NCBI RefSeq assembly: GCF_030264295.1
Contig: NZ_CP127173.1
Span: forward strand, 2,735,501 to 2,799,500
Reading direction: 5' to 3'
Length of the DNA: 64,000 bases
Source of the DNA: Amycolatopsis nalaikhensis
GTDB taxonomy: Bacteria; Actinomycetota; Actinomycetes; Mycobacteriales; Pseudonocardiaceae
Shown: positions 14,010 through 23,452 of the stretch, in pieces
Layout of the letters: every line of letters starts with the position of its first letter
How positions within the stretch are numbered: the first letter of the stretch is position 1
The notes under the pieces: generated by a model
Databases searched by the model: none
The model's input: only the letters and a program-made list of their open reading frames with translations
What the model was told of the DNA's origin: nothing
Translations under genes and position numbers: made by a program

Positions 14010-15630
14010 CTACTGGCGAGCGCGCTGCTTTATGCGCGACGTCAGCTCCTGCACCTGGTCGTAGATGCGCCGGCGCTCGGCCATCTCCTTGCGGATCTTC
14101 TTGTCCGCGTGCATGACGGTCGTGTGGTCGCGGCCGCCGAACGTCTGCCCGATCTTCGGCAGCGACATGTCGGTCAGCTCGCGGCAGAGGTACATCGCGA
14201 TCTGGCGGGCCGTGGCGAGCGCCTTCGTCTTGCCGGGGCCGCACAGGTCGTCGAGCGTCACGTCGAAGAACTCCGCCGTGACGCCCATGATGGTCGGCGC
14301 GGTGATCTCCGGCGCGTGCGAATCCGGGATCAGGTCCCGCAGCACGATCTCGGCGAGGCCGACGTCGACCGGCTGCTGGTTCAGCGACGCGAAGGCCGTG
14401 ACGCGGATGAGCGCGCCCTCGAGCTTCCCGGATGTTCGCCTCGACGCGCGAAGCGATGAACTCCAGGACCTCACCCGGCACCGCCAGCCTGTCCTGCGCC
14501 GCCTTCTTCCGGAGGATCGCGATGCGCGTCTCCAGCTCGGGCGGCTGGATGTCGGTGATCAGGCCCCACTCGAACCGCGTCCGCAGCCGGTCTTCCAGCG
14601 TTTCGAGGCGCTTCGGCGGGCGGTCGGAGCTGACGACGATCTGCTTGTTCGCGTTGTGGAGGGTGTTGAAGGTGTGGAAGAACTCTTCCTGCGTACCTTC
14701 TTTGCCTTCCAGGAACTGGATGTCGTCGACGAGCAGGATGTCGATGTCGCGGTAGCGCCGCTGGAAGGCGACCTTGCGGTCGTCGCGCAGCGAGTTGATG
14801 AAGTCGTTCGTGAACTCTTCGGTCGAGACGTACCGGACGCGCATGCCGGGGAACAGCCGTTGCGCGTAGTGGCCGACCGCGTGCAGCAGGTGCGTCTTGC
14901 CGAGCCCGGACTCACCCCAGATGAAGAGCGGGTTGTACGCGCGGGCCGGCGCTTCGGCGACGGCGACCGCGGCGGCGTGCGCGAAGCGGTTCGACGCACC
15001 GATGACGAAGGTGTCGAAGGTGTACTTCTCGTTCAGCTTCGTCTTCGACGTCTGCGGCTGCGCCGGCGCGGTGTAGGGCTGGCCGGCGATCGGCTGCCCG
15101 GAGAACGTCGGCCAGATCTCGTGGACGGCGGCGAGCGCCTCGCCTTCCTCGTCCACTTCTTCGTCGGTGTCGTCTCCGTCGTCCGGCTTCGCCGCGACGG
15201 ACTGGTGCGGCGGCATCGGGGGCATCGGCTGGGCGGGCTCGGGACGCGGCGGCGGCATCATCGGCGCGCCGTTGCCCGGCAGCGGCGGAGCGGGCTCGGG
15301 GCTCGCGCCGTTTTCCACCCGGCCGGGTGACGGCGCGTAGCGGGGCGCGGGCGCCGGGGCGACGGCCTCGGCGCTGTCCACCTTCACCGCGAGCGAGATG
15401 GCGCGGCCGAGCCGCCGGGACAGCGCGTCGGTGATCGCGCCGCGCAGACCGCGTTCGATCGCTTCCTTCGCGAAATCGCTGGGGGCCGCCAGGAGGGCGG
15501 TGCCGTCGAGCAGGCCGATCGGGCGCGTCACCCGCATCCAGGCGCGCTGCTGGGGGGACAGGGTCCCGTCGGACAGTTCGCGTACCACCTGTTCCCAGAT
15601 GACGCCCAGATTGTGCTGGTGCTCCGACAC
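14010..15630 (-). CDS. dnaA: Replication initiator DnaA (single-base frameshift near 14425)
   Basis: Binds DnaA boxes and opens oriC. Domain I is at residues 1-80. A Pro-rich linker follows, then AAA+ domain III with Walker A GESGLGKT (239-246) and Walker B ILLVDD (298-303). Domain IV carries the signature [15 protein letters not shown]. The reading frame breaks after [11 protein letters not shown]: the sequence has CGGGAAGCTCGAG where CGGGAGCTCGAG would continue in frame as RELEGALI. The rest of the protein is intact in the other frame down to 14010. Removing one base gives a normal 539-residue protein, so a sequencing error is likely. GTG 15630 is preferred for its AGGGGAG ribosome-binding site and the SEHQHNLG N-terminus. 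Confidence 0.93.
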
Positions 15631-16205
15631 CTGTCTGGCTCCCCTCCCCTCGTCGGCGTGGACGGCCGAACGCCCCTGGTCACGCGGTCCGGCACTCCCG
15701 GCGGACCCACGTGCGCACCGGCACAGCGAATATCCACATAGTTGTCCACAGCTGTGCACTAATGTACGGCGACCCGCGGCGACGCCACCTGCGGGCTCGT
15801 CGTACGCCGGTGGGCACTCCACCACCCGGATACTCGTGCACCTCGACCGGTGACCCGAGAGAGGCACGCTAACAAGCCCCGCCCGCTGCCACAAGGCATC
15901 CTGGGCCGCCAGCATTTCACGGTGTACGGCGTGTTGCCATTCGGTGCCGCGGCGGTGAGGATCCCGGCCCCCGGAGCCGGTCGCGGACCGTGGCCGAGGG
16001 GGTGCTTACCGGCCGCCCGACGGGGGTGCGTACCCTCGTAAGGTCTCCCGTATGCGACGGGTGCGTTTCGCGCGCCCACGTTGTCGTCGCTCGTCGTGAC
16101 GAGGCCACACGTTGGTAGGAGACACCAGAGACTGCCGTGCGCCCGCACGACACGCCAGGTGGGGGAAGAGATTCTTCCCGCCCGACGCGACACACAGGAG
16201 AAGCA
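15631..16205. promoter_or_regulatory. Divergent dnaA-rpmH intergenic region with DnaA boxes
   Basis: No convincing gene lies in these 575 bp. A perfect TTGTCCACA lies at 15741-15749 and a one-mismatch ATATCCACA at 15729-15737. Both are about 100 bp upstream of the dnaA start, so DnaA probably represses its own transcription here. The rpmH side (about 15860-16200) should hold the ribosomal-protein promoter, which I could not place with confidence. Confidence 0.6.
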
Positions 16206-16349
16206 GTGAGCAAGGGTAAGCGCACCTTCCAGCCGAACAACCGCCGCCGCGCGAAGACCCACGGGTTCCGCCTGCGCATGCGGACCCGCGCCGGCCGGGC
16301 CATCCTGGCGGCCCGCCGTCGCAAGGGCCGCGCCGCGCTGTCCGCCTGA
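16206..16349 (+). CDS. rpmH: 50S ribosomal protein L34
   Basis: The 47-residue, strongly basic protein has the full L34 signature: [20 protein letters not shown] followed by [13 protein letters not shown]. Translation starts at GTG 16206 with AGGAG five bases upstream; the longer open frame upstream has no family similarity. It heads the conserved rpmH-rnpA-yidD-yidC-jag-rsmG cluster divergent from dnaA. Confidence 0.98.
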   Translation: MSKGKRTFQPNNRRRAKTHGFRLRMRTRAGRAILAARRRKGRAALSA

Positions 16350-16369
16350 TCCGCTCGTCGGGGCGCGCC

Positions 16370-16822
16370 GTGCTGCCGGCTGCCGCACGTCTGCGGCGGA
16401 GTGAGGACTTCCGCGTGGTTCTCCGTCGCGGGTCCAGGGCAGGCAGGCGTCGCCTCGTCGTCCACGCGCTGACCACGGACCCGTCCGGGGCCGCCGACAC
16501 TGTGCAGTTCGATGGCACGGTGCCGGCGGCCAGGGCGGGTTTTGTGGTGAGCAAGGCCGTCGGCAACTCGGTGGTCCGCCACCGCGTCACCCGGCGCCTG
16601 CGTCACCTCGTTTCGGCCCGCCTCGGAACCCTGCCCGCCGGCAGTGCGTTGGTCGTACGGGCATTGCCGCCGTCCGCGTCCGCGTCCAGCGCCGAGCTCG
16701 GAGCCGATCTCGACGCCGCGCTCCGCAGGCTGGGGCTTCTGTCGTCGCGCCGTCCGGCCGGGGATGTCCCCCGCCCGACGCGTCCCGCGGACGCGGCCCC
16801 CGACCACGGATCAGCGGTGTGA
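16370..16822 (+). CDS. rnpA: Ribonuclease P protein component
   Basis: Protein cofactor of RNase P, which matures tRNA 5' ends. The 150 residues contain the family RNR motif, KAVGNSVVRHRVTRRLRH at about 62-79, which contacts RNA. The GTG start is 20 bp after rpmH. The C-terminal 30 residues are a Pro/Arg/Ala-rich extension beyond the usual fold. Its stop overlaps the yidD start. Confidence 0.95.
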   Translation: MLPAAARLRRSEDFRVVLRRGSRAGRRRLVVHALTTDPSGAADTVQFDGTVPAARAGFVVSKAVGNSVVRHRVTRRLRHLVSARLGTLPAGSALVVRALPPSASASSAELGADLDAALRRLGLLSSRRPAGDVPRPTRPADAAPDHGSAV

Positions 16823-17163
16823 CCGGCATGCGAGCCACCCCCGAGCACGACTCAGCACACGCGCACGTCCACGACGACGCTGCCGAGCCCCCGCGGCCCG
16901 GCCCCGTCGCCTGGGTCCTGTTGCTCCCCATCAAGCTCTACCGCAAGGCGATTTCGCCCTTCCTCCCCCCGGCTTGCCGGTTCTACCCGAGCTGCAGCGC
17001 GTACGCAGTCGAAGCCCTGACCCGGCACGGTGCCGGCCGCGGCTCCTACCTCGCGCTGCGCCGGCTGCTGCGCTGCGGCCCGTGGACCCCGCCCGGCCGT
17101 GACCCCGTGCCCGAGAAGTTCTCGTGGCGCCACCGCGGACCTGAAACACCGATCGAGGAGTAG
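16819..17163 (+). CDS. yidD: Membrane protein insertion efficiency factor YidD
   Basis: The small membrane-associated protein helps insertion of inner-membrane proteins by YidC. The 114 residues include the family signature CRFYPSCSAYAVEAL (53-67), preceded by the amphipathic PIKLYRKAISPFLPP segment. GTG 16819 overlaps the rnpA stop; ATG 16828 is an alternative start. The first 28 residues are a His/Asp-rich extension. yidC follows at once. Confidence 0.95.
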   Translation: MTGMRATPEHDSAHAHVHDDAAEPPRPGPVAWVLLLPIKLYRKAISPFLPPACRFYPSCSAYAVEALTRHGAGRGSYLALRRLLRCGPWTPPGRDPVPEKFSWRHRGPETPIEE

Positions 17164-17167
17164 CTCA

Positions 17168-18283
17168 GTGCTCGACTTCATCTACTACCCCGTGTCCTTC
17201 ATCCTCTGGTGTTGGCACAAGGTCTTCGGGTTCGTCTTCGGGGAATCGACCGCGGTCGCCTGGATCCTCGGCATCATCTTCCTGACGTTCACGGTCCGCG
17301 GCATCATGTTCAAGCCGTTCGTGAACCAGGTCCGGTCGATGAAGAAGATGCAGGACTTCGCGCCGGAAATGAAGAAGATCCAGAAGAAGTACGCGAACGA
17401 CCGGCAGCGCCAGGCCGCGGAGATGCAGAAGCTCCAGAAGGAGCACGGCGTCAACCCGCTGGGCAGCTGCCTGCCGATGCTGCTTCAGATCCCGGTCTTC
17501 ATCGGCCTGAACCACGTCCTGCGCGCGTTCACGATGCCGCCGCCCGGTGGCGGGCCGAAGACCGAGAACTACTTCTTCAGCCAGCACGACGTCGAGTCGT
17601 ACGTCAACGCGAAGCTCTTCGGCGTCAACCTCGGTGAGGCTGTCTACAACGGTGTCGGCGTCGTCAGCGGCGGGGCCACGAACGTCGGCTTCCACTGGGG
17701 CGTGCTCCCGGTCGCGCTGCCTCTGATGATCGTCGCGTCGATCGCCACGCACCTCACCGCGCGCCACTCGGTGGCCCGGCAGAACGCCGCGTCGGCCACC
17801 CCGCAGACCGCGATCATGAACAAGCTGACGATGTACATCTTCCCGCTCGGTGTCCTCGTCTTCGGTGCCCTGTTCCCGCTCGGCCTCCTCTTCTACTGGC
17901 TGGCGAACAACGGCTGGACCCTGATGCAGCAGCGCCTCGTCTACACGAAGATCGACAAGGAAGAGGCGGCCCGCAAGGCGGAGGCCGCGGAGAAGCGCGC
18001 GTCGCTCGGCCCGAAGCCGGGTCAGAAGCCGACCGCGCCGAAGGTCGGCCAGAAGCCGGTCCAGCAGAAGAAGAACCAGCCCGCGCAGACCGGTGGCCAG
18101 AAGAAGGTCACGAAGGCCGGCTCGGCGCACGGCTTCGCGCAGACCACCCCCGCCACCGCGTCCGGTGACGGCGACAAGGCCCCGGCCGACACGAACGGCC
18201 AGAACGGTTCGAAGGACAACGGCACGGGCGTGCCGGGCCTTCTCAAAGACTCGACCAGGAAGTCGGGCCGGAAGCGCCGCTGA
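17168..18283 (+). CDS. yidC: Membrane protein insertase YidC
   Basis: Oxa1/YidC family insertase, 371 residues. The N-terminal hydrophobic segment (YYPVSFILWCWHKVFGFVFG) is followed by the cytoplasmic loop EMKKIQKKYANDRQRQAAEM. Further helices include LPMLLQIPVFIGLNHVLRAF and FPLGVLVFGALFPLGLLFYW. The C-terminal 100 residues are a Lys-rich, low-complexity cytoplasmic tail, typical of actinobacteria and likely to bind ribosomes. GTG 17168 is used because the open frame further upstream lies inside yidD. Confidence 0.96.
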   Translation: MLDFIYYPVSFILWCWHKVFGFVFGESTAVAWILGIIFLTFTVRGIMFKPFVNQVRSMKKMQDFAPEMKKIQKKYANDRQRQAAEMQKLQKEHGVNPLGSCLPMLLQIPVFIGLNHVLRAFTMPPPGGGPKTENYFFSQHDVESYVNAKLFGVNLGEAVYNGVGVVSGGATNVGFHWGVLPVALPLMIVASIATHLTARHSVARQNAASATPQTAIMNKLTMYIFPLGVLVFGALFPLGLLFYWLANNGWTLMQQRLVYTKIDKEEAARKAEAAEKRASLGPKPGQKPTAPKVGQKPVQQKKNQPAQTGGQKKVTKAGSAHGFAQTTPATASGDGDKAPADTNGQNGSKDNGTGVPGLLKDSTRKSGRKRR

Positions 18284-18310
18284 GGCGCGACCGGTTCGGA
18301 GAGGAGACGA

Positions 18311-18880
18311 ATGATGTCGGAGACGATCGACACGATCGAAGCCGATCAGGACGACGTGACCCCGGCGACGGCCGCTTCTGCGGACACAGTGGTGGAGCAG
18401 AAGGCGGGAGGCGACGACGACATCCTCGTGCGGGAGGGTGACATCGCCGGCGACTACCTCGAGCGCCTGCTCGACCTGCTCGACTACGACGGTGACATCG
18501 ACCTGGACGTGGAGGCGGGCCGCGCGATCGTGAGCATCGACGGCGGCGAGGACCTCGAGAAGCTCGTCGGCCCCCGCGGCACGGTGCTGGAAGCGCTGCA
18601 GGAGCTGACCCGCCTGGCGGTCCAGCAGGAGACGGGTTCGCGGAGCCGCCTGATGCTGGACATCGCGGGCTGGCGCGCGGACCGCCGTGAGGAGCTGAAG
18701 GAGCTCGGCCGGTCGACGGCGGAGTCGGTCCTCCAGAGCGGCGAGCGGGTGCGCCTGCAGCCGATGAGCCCGTTCGAGCGCAAGGTGGTCCACGACGCGG
18801 TGGCGACGGTCGCCGGGGTCACCAGCGAGAGCGAGGGCGAGGACCCCAAGCGCCGGGTGGTCATCTTCCCGGAGTCCTGA
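18311..18880 (+). CDS. jag: Jag / KhpB-type RNA-binding protein with R3H domain
   Basis: The 189-residue cytoplasmic RNA-binding protein has an acidic N-terminus, a KH domain with the loop VGPRGTVLEALQ (residues 90-101), and a C-terminal R3H domain with FERKVVHDAV. The gene follows yidC by 27 bp, as in most bacteria, and ends at a strong terminator. ATG 18311 and ATG 18314 are both possible starts; GGAGAGGAGA lies just upstream. Confidence 0.93.
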   Translation: MMSETIDTIEADQDDVTPATAASADTVVEQKAGGDDDILVREGDIAGDYLERLLDLLDYDGDIDLDVEAGRAIVSIDGGEDLEKLVGPRGTVLEALQELTRLAVQQETGSRSRLMLDIAGWRADRREELKELGRSTAESVLQSGERVRLQPMSPFERKVVHDAVATVAGVTSESEGEDPKRRVVIFPES

Positions 18881-18898
18881 GCCCTGGTTGCTTGGAGA

Positions 18899-18941
18899 GC
18901 GGCCCCATCCGACTGGTTCGGGTGGGGCCGCTTCTTTGTGT
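18899..18941 (+). terminator. Rho-independent terminator after jag
   Basis: GCGGCCCCATCC and GGGTGGGGCCGC (12-bp stem, one G-U pair) enclose a 9-nt loop and are followed by TTCTTTGTGT. It ends the rpmH-jag cluster 19 bp past the jag stop. Confidence 0.85.
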
Positions 18942-18976
18942 GCGGCGCGGCTGGGTCGGGCGAATTACACGCGTGA

Positions 18977-18992
18977 TGTTTCACGTGGAACC
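18977..18992. other. parS: parS site 1
   Basis: TGTTTCACGTGGAACC has one mismatch within the palindromic ParB-binding core (TGTTTCACGTGAAACA). It lies upstream of rsmG-parA-parB and would load ParB. Confidence 0.9.
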
Positions 18993-19084
18993 GGCGGCGA
19001 GCGCGACCGGGCGAGTGGAGTTGTCCACATCTTCGGACTGTCGGCTCGTCTTCTCCGGTTCATCGGGGACAATCGAACGAGCGC

Positions 19085-19100
19085 GGTTTCACGTGAAACC
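19085..19100. other. parS: parS site 2 (perfect palindrome)
   Basis: GGTTTCACGTGAAACC is a perfect 16-bp inverted repeat containing the 14-bp parS core. It ends 22 bp before the rsmG start. Confidence 0.93.
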
Positions 19101-19121
19101 GGCGGACGAGGAGTAGACGGA

Positions 19122-19784
19122 GTGAGCTTGGAGCAGGCGGCGAAGCGGGTGTTCGGAGAGCACGTCGACCAAGCCGCTGGGTATGTCGAACTCCTGGAAC
19201 GTCACGGCGTGGAGCGCGGGCTGATCGGGCCGCGGGAGGTCGAGCGGCTGTGGGAGCGGCACGTCCTCAACTCGGCCGTCATCGGAGAGCAGATGCCCGA
19301 AGGCGCCCGCGTCGTCGACGTCGGGTCCGGCGCGGGGCTTCCGGGAGTACCGCTCGCGATCGCGCGACCGGACCTCGATATCGTCTTGCTCGAACCGATG
19401 GCCCGCCGGGTGGACTGGCTGGCCGAGGTGGCCGAGAAGCTGGAACTCCCGATCACCATCGTCCGTGGACGCGCGGAGGAGCGGCCTGTGCGTGAGCAGC
19501 TCGGTGGCGCCGACATCGTCACCGCTCGCGCGGTCGCCCCGCTCGCCCGGCTCGCGGACTGGTGTCTCCCGCTCGTCCGTCCCGACGGCTTCCTGGTCGC
19601 CCTCAAGGGCGCCAGCGCGGCGGACGAGATCGATCGGGACGGCGCCGCCATCAAGAAGGCCGGCGGGGCCGATCCACTGATCGTCGAGTGTGGTGCCGCA
19701 GTACTAGAGGTCCCCAGCACGGTTGTGAAGATCCGTCGCCTGCCGGCCGCGACCAAGCCCAGGGCACGGAGCAAGAAGCGCTAA
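19122..19784 (+). CDS. rsmG: 16S rRNA (guanine527-N7)-methyltransferase RsmG (GidB)
   Basis: Methylates G527 of 16S rRNA using S-adenosylmethionine; loss gives low-level streptomycin resistance. The 220 residues show the SAM-binding motif VVDVGSGAGLPGVPLAI and the family segments LWERHVLNSAVI and VTARAVAPLARL. GTG 19122 is preferred because the long upstream frame runs across the two parS sites, and GGAG precedes this codon. parA follows downstream. Confidence 0.94.
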   Translation: MSLEQAAKRVFGEHVDQAAGYVELLERHGVERGLIGPREVERLWERHVLNSAVIGEQMPEGARVVDVGSGAGLPGVPLAIARPDLDIVLLEPMARRVDWLAEVAEKLELPITIVRGRAEERPVREQLGGADIVTARAVAPLARLADWCLPLVRPDGFLVALKGASAADEIDRDGAAIKKAGGADPLIVECGAAVLEVPSTVVKIRRLPAATKPRARSKKR

Positions 19785-19794
19785 CGGGCCGCGA

Positions 19795-19810
19795 TGTTCC
19801 ACGTGAAACG
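19795..19810. other. parS: parS site 3 (rsmG-parA gap)
   Basis: TGTTCCACGTGAAACG keeps the CACGTGAAAC half of parS intact. It lies 10 bp after rsmG and 52 bp before the parA start, so ParB bound here could also affect parAB transcription. Confidence 0.85.
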
Positions 19811-19861
19811 ACGCGACTCGACCACCGACCAGACGTCTACATGGAGGAGGTGTCGAGACCG

Positions 19862-20788
19862 GTGAATCCCCCGCCGTCCGACTCCACGGAGACCACCCCC
19901 GACGTGGGCTGGACCCCGATCGCCGAAGAAGCCGCTCGCGCCGCGCGTCTGCTGCACCCCAAGGAGGGCGAGCTCCCCCGGCCCGGCCGCCGTCGGGTGC
20001 TGACCGTCGCCAACCAGAAGGGCGGCGTCGGGAAGACCACCAGCACGGTCAACCTCGCCGCCGCGCTCGCCGTCCACGGGCTCAAGACGCTCGTCGTCGA
20101 CCTCGACCCGCAGGGCAACGCGAGCACCGCGCTCGACGTCGACCACCGGTCCGGGACGCCCTCGATCTACGAGGTGCTCATCGGCGAGGTGACGCTCGCG
20201 GACGCGGCGCAGCCCACCGAGCAGTCCCCCAACCTCTTCTGCGTCCCCGCGACGATCGACCTCGCCGGTGCGGAGATCGAGCTCGTCTCGATGGCGTCCC
20301 GCGAGTCCCGGCTCAAGGAGGCCATCTCCTCGGAGATCCTCAACGAGATCGGCGTCGACTACGTCTTCATCGACTGCCCGCCCTCGCTCGGCCTCCTCAC
20401 CGTCAACGCGATGGTCGCCGCGCAGGAGGTGCTCATCCCGATCCAGTGCGAGTACTACGCGCTCGAAGGTCTCGGGCAGCTGCTGAGCAACATCGAGCTC
20501 GTGCAGCAGCACCTCAACCGCGAACTGCACGTCTCGACGATCCTCCTCACCATGTACGACGGCCGGACCAAGCTGGCCGACCAGGTGACGAACGAGGTGC
20601 GCAACCACTTCGGCGACACGGTCCTGAAGACCGTCATCCCCCGCAGCGTGAAGGTGTCCGAGGCGCCGGGGTACGGCCAGACCGTCCTCGCTTACGATCC
20701 GGGTTCGCGCGGTGCGATGAGCTACGTCGACGCGGCGAAGGAGATCGCCGAGCGCGGTGCCAAGTTGGAAAGGGGTAGTTCGACATGA
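19862..20788 (+). CDS. parA: Chromosome partitioning ATPase ParA (Soj)
   Basis: Deviant-Walker ATPase that moves the ParB-parS complex along the nucleoid. The 308 residues show the deviant Walker [11 protein letters not shown] (51-60), [10 protein letters not shown] (switch I) and Walker [12 protein letters not shown]. The start is uncertain in the long frame. I choose GTG 19862 because AGGAGGT (19846-19852) lies nine bases before it; ATG 19841 and GTG 19850 lie on or inside that ribosome-binding site. Its stop overlaps the parB ATG (ATGA). Confidence 0.95.
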   Translation: MNPPPSDSTETTPDVGWTPIAEEAARAARLLHPKEGELPRPGRRRVLTVANQKGGVGKTTSTVNLAAALAVHGLKTLVVDLDPQGNASTALDVDHRSGTPSIYEVLIGEVTLADAAQPTEQSPNLFCVPATIDLAGAEIELVSMASRESRLKEAISSEILNEIGVDYVFIDCPPSLGLLTVNAMVAAQEVLIPIQCEYYALEGLGQLLSNIELVQQHLNRELHVSTILLTMYDGRTKLADQVTNEVRNHFGDTVLKTVIPRSVKVSEAPGYGQTVLAYDPGSRGAMSYVDAAKEIAERGAKLERGSST

Positions 20789-21783
20789 CCGAGCGCCGAG
20801 GAGGGCTGGGGCGCGGCCTCGCCGCCCTGATCCCGACCGGGCCCGCCGCCGGCGGGCCCCTGCCCGCGCCCGGTGACGGACCCGCGGACAAGAAGACGGC
20901 CGAGGACAAGGGCTGGTTCGCGGCGAACGGTCAGGCGAAGCAGCACAGCGGCGAGGTCGCCGGCGCGGTCTACCGCGAGATCCCGGTCAGCTCGATCAAG
21001 CCGAACCCGAAGCAGCCGCGCCAGGTCTTCGACGAAGACGCGCTCGCCGAACTCGAACACTCCATCCGCGAGTTCGGGCTCATGCAGCCCATCGTCGTCC
21101 GCGAGCTCGGCAACGACGAGTACGAGCTCGTCATGGGCGAGCGGCGCCTGCGCGCGTCGCAGCAGGCGGAGCTCGAGGCGATCCCGGCGATCGTCCGGCA
21201 GACCGCCGACGAGTCGATGCTGCGCGACGCGCTCCTGGAGAACATCCACCGCGTCCAGCTGAACCCACTCGAAGAGGCGGCGGCGTACCAGCAGCTGCTC
21301 GACGAGTTCGCCGTCACGCACGAGGAGCTGGCGAGCCGGATCGGCCGCAGCCGTCCGGTCATCACCAACACGATCCGGCTCCTCAAGCTCCCCCTGCCGG
21401 TGCAGCGCCGGGTCGCGGCGGGCGTCCTGTCGGCCGGGCACGCGCGTGCGTTGCTGTCGCTGGAGGACGCCGAAAGCCAGGAAGAGCTCGCCGCGCGGAT
21501 CGTCGCGGAAGGCATGTCGGTCCGGGCGACCGAGGAAGCCGTCACGCTCAAGAAGAGTGAGAAGCCGGCCAAGCCGAAGCCCGCGCCGCGCAAGCCGATC
21601 CAGGCGCCCGGGTTGCAGGAACTCGCGAACCGGCTTTCGGACCGCTTCGACACCCGCGTGAAGGTCGACCTCGGCCGCCGGAAGGGGCGGATCGTACTCG
21701 AGTTCGGCTCGGTCGACGACCTCGAGCGGATCGTCGCGATCATCGACGCGAACGAGGCAAATCGGACACCGGATTCCGATTAG
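20785..21783 (+). CDS. parB: Chromosome partitioning CTPase ParB (Spo0J)
   Basis: ParB loads at parS and spreads as a CTP-dependent clamp. The 332 residues begin with [14 protein letters not shown], the usual ParA-stimulating N-terminus. The CTP-binding motif GERRLRA is at 118-124. A central helix-turn-helix ([25 protein letters not shown], split over about 175-199) reads parS. The C-terminus has a dimerisation segment. It is translationally coupled to parA by a 4-nt overlap. Confidence 0.96.
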   Translation: MTERRGGLGRGLAALIPTGPAAGGPLPAPGDGPADKKTAEDKGWFAANGQAKQHSGEVAGAVYREIPVSSIKPNPKQPRQVFDEDALAELEHSIREFGLMQPIVVRELGNDEYELVMGERRLRASQQAELEAIPAIVRQTADESMLRDALLENIHRVQLNPLEEAAAYQQLLDEFAVTHEELASRIGRSRPVITNTIRLLKLPLPVQRRVAAGVLSAGHARALLSLEDAESQEELAARIVAEGMSVRATEEAVTLKKSEKPAKPKPAPRKPIQAPGLQELANRLSDRFDTRVKVDLGRRKGRIVLEFGSVDDLERIVAIIDANEANRTPDSD

Positions 21784-21862
21784 GGATCACCCCGGGGTGT
21801 TTCGTCACGGTGATGATTGCGGAGGGATCACTCCGCCGCGACGCTGAGCAACGGGGGAAGAA

Positions 21863-22483
21863 GTGTGGGATCCGACCGGTTCGCTCGGTCGCGCGCTCTG
21901 GATCGGCGGTGCGCAGTGGGCGGGGAAGTCGACCGTCGCCCGGCTGCTCGCCATCCGGCACGGGCTGACGGCGTACCACTACGACTTCCACGACGCGCGC
22001 GCTCACAACGATCGCTTGATCGCCCGCGGCGGGCCCGCGCGTGATCCGGAACGGCTGTGGGTGCGCTCGACTCCGGAGGAGATGGCGGCCGCGGCGCGCG
22101 AGGTTTTCGCGTTGCGGTTCGAGTGGGCCCTCGACGACTTGCGCGCGCTCGTCTCCGGCCGGCCGATCATCGCGGAGGGCTGGGGGTTGCGACCCGAGTT
22201 CGTCGCACCACTGCTCGACTCTCCGCGCCGGATGGTGGTGATGGTGCCGACCGAGGAGTTCCGGCAGCACCAGCTGAGCACCTTGCCGCGCGCCGCGAAG
22301 TTCACGCCGAACGTCAGCGACCCCGTGCGGGCTCAGCGGAACCGCATCGCGCGAGACCGCCTGCTCGCCGAGGACGCCGTTCGTCGCGCACGCCGGCTGG
22401 GCATCCGAGTGCTGGAGATCGACGGCTCTGCGGACGCCGAAGCCGTGGCCGACACGGTGGCCGGCCACTTCGGCTTGGCCTAG
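21863..22483 (+). CDS. Unknown P-loop kinase-like protein
   Basis: The 206-residue soluble protein has a Walker A motif at its N-terminus (GGAQWAGKSTVAR, residues 15-27). The sequence HYDFHDARAH follows, and the LSTLPRAAKFTPN segment may form a lid. Overall size and layout resemble small nucleoside, cytidylate or shikimate-type kinases, but I cannot name a substrate. The GTG start at 21863 follows GGGGGAAG. It lies 79 bp after parB and converges on the Ddl gene, overlapping its end by 4 bp. Confidence 0.6.
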   Translation: MWDPTGSLGRALWIGGAQWAGKSTVARLLAIRHGLTAYHYDFHDARAHNDRLIARGGPARDPERLWVRSTPEEMAAAAREVFALRFEWALDDLRALVSGRPIIAEGWGLRPEFVAPLLDSPRRMVVMVPTEEFRQHQLSTLPRAAKFTPNVSDPVRAQRNRIARDRLLAEDAVRRARRLGIRVLEIDGSADAEAVADTVAGHFGLA

Positions 22484-23424
22484 CGGGAGATCGCGCGCGC
22501 GATCAGGTCGGCGAACACCGCGCCGAGCGACTTGCCCGCCGCCTCGATCGCCATCGGCACCGTCGACGTCTCGGTGAGGCCCGGCGACGGGTTCACCTCG
22601 AGGAAGTGCACCGTGCCGTCCGGCGTCACGACCGCGTCGGTGCGGGAGATGTCCCGCAGCCCGAGCACGCGGTGCGCGGCGACCGCCAGCTCCGCCACCG
22701 CCTTGGCCGCGGCGTCGTCGAGGCGGGCCGGGGTGAAGAAGTCCGTCAGGCCGGCCGTGTAGCGGGCCGTGTAGTCGTACACGCCGCTCTCCGGCACGAT
22801 TTCGACCGCCGGCAGGGCCTCGGGCCCGTTCTCGCCCTCGATGACCGTCACGGCCACCTCGACTCCGTCCACGAACCGCTCAGCCAGGACCGTGTCGCCG
22901 TACGCGAAGCAGCCGACCATCGCCGCGGGCAGTTCCGCCGCTTCGCGGACCACCTGGGTGCCGAGCGCCGAGCCGCCCTGGTCCGGCTTGAGGATCAGCG
23001 GGAGGCCGAGGCGCTCCACCATCGCGTCGAGCACCGCCTGGGCGCCGAGCTCGCGGAACGTGCTGTGCGGCAGCACCACCCAGCCCGGCGTGACGAACCC
23101 GGCGTTCTGCAGCAACGCCTTCGCGGTCGGCTTGTCCCACGCGCGGCGGCAGCCCTGGGAGCCGGTGCCGACGAACGGCACGTCCAGCATCTCCAGAACC
23201 GTTTGCACCGAACCGTTTTCGCCCTCGCCACCGTGCAGGGCGACGACCACCGCGTCCGGCCGCTGCGTGCGCAGCCGCTCCAGCAGACCCGCGTCGGTGT
23301 CCCACTCCTCGATGCCGAGGCCTTCGGACTTGAGCGCCGCGGAGAGCCGTCGCCCGGACCTCAGCGAGACGTCGCGTTCGTGCGAAAGCCCGCCGGCGAG
23401 CACGGCAACGGTACGGTCGACCAC
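22480..23424 (-). CDS. ddl: D-alanine-D-alanine ligase-like ATP-grasp protein
   Basis: The 314 residues match Ddl across the whole length. The N-terminal motif is GGLSHERDVSLRSGR, the HG motif is LHGGEGENGSVQ (about 70-81), and the ATP-grasp region includes LILKPDQGGSALG. The C-terminal catalytic loop is EVNPSPGLTETS. Ddl proteins make the D-Ala-D-Ala dipeptide for peptidoglycan. The gene follows a PLP aminotransferase by 28 bp. It may be a second, origin-proximal Ddl paralogue with a different dipeptide or amino-acid specificity; that is inference from its context. Confidence 0.82.
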   Translation of the reverse strand: MVDRTVAVLAGGLSHERDVSLRSGRRLSAALKSEGLGIEEWDTDAGLLERLRTQRPDAVVVALHGGEGENGSVQTVLEMLDVPFVGTGSQGCRRAWDKPTAKALLQNAGFVTPGWVVLPHSTFRELGAQAVLDAMVERLGLPLILKPDQGGSALGTQVVREAAELPAAMVGCFAYGDTVLAERFVDGVEVAVTVIEGENGPEALPAVEIVPESGVYDYTARYTAGLTDFFTPARLDDAAAKAVAELAVAAHRVLGLRDISRTDAVVTPDGTVHFLEVNPSPGLTETSTVPMAIEAAGKSLGAVFADLIARAISR

Positions 23425-23452
23425 CGTGGAAACTCCTTAGTGACAAAGAAAA

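Noticed and set aside
14010..15915. Two separate genes for the DnaA N- and C-terminal halves
   Set aside because: One inserted base explains the break, and all domains are otherwise intact and in order.
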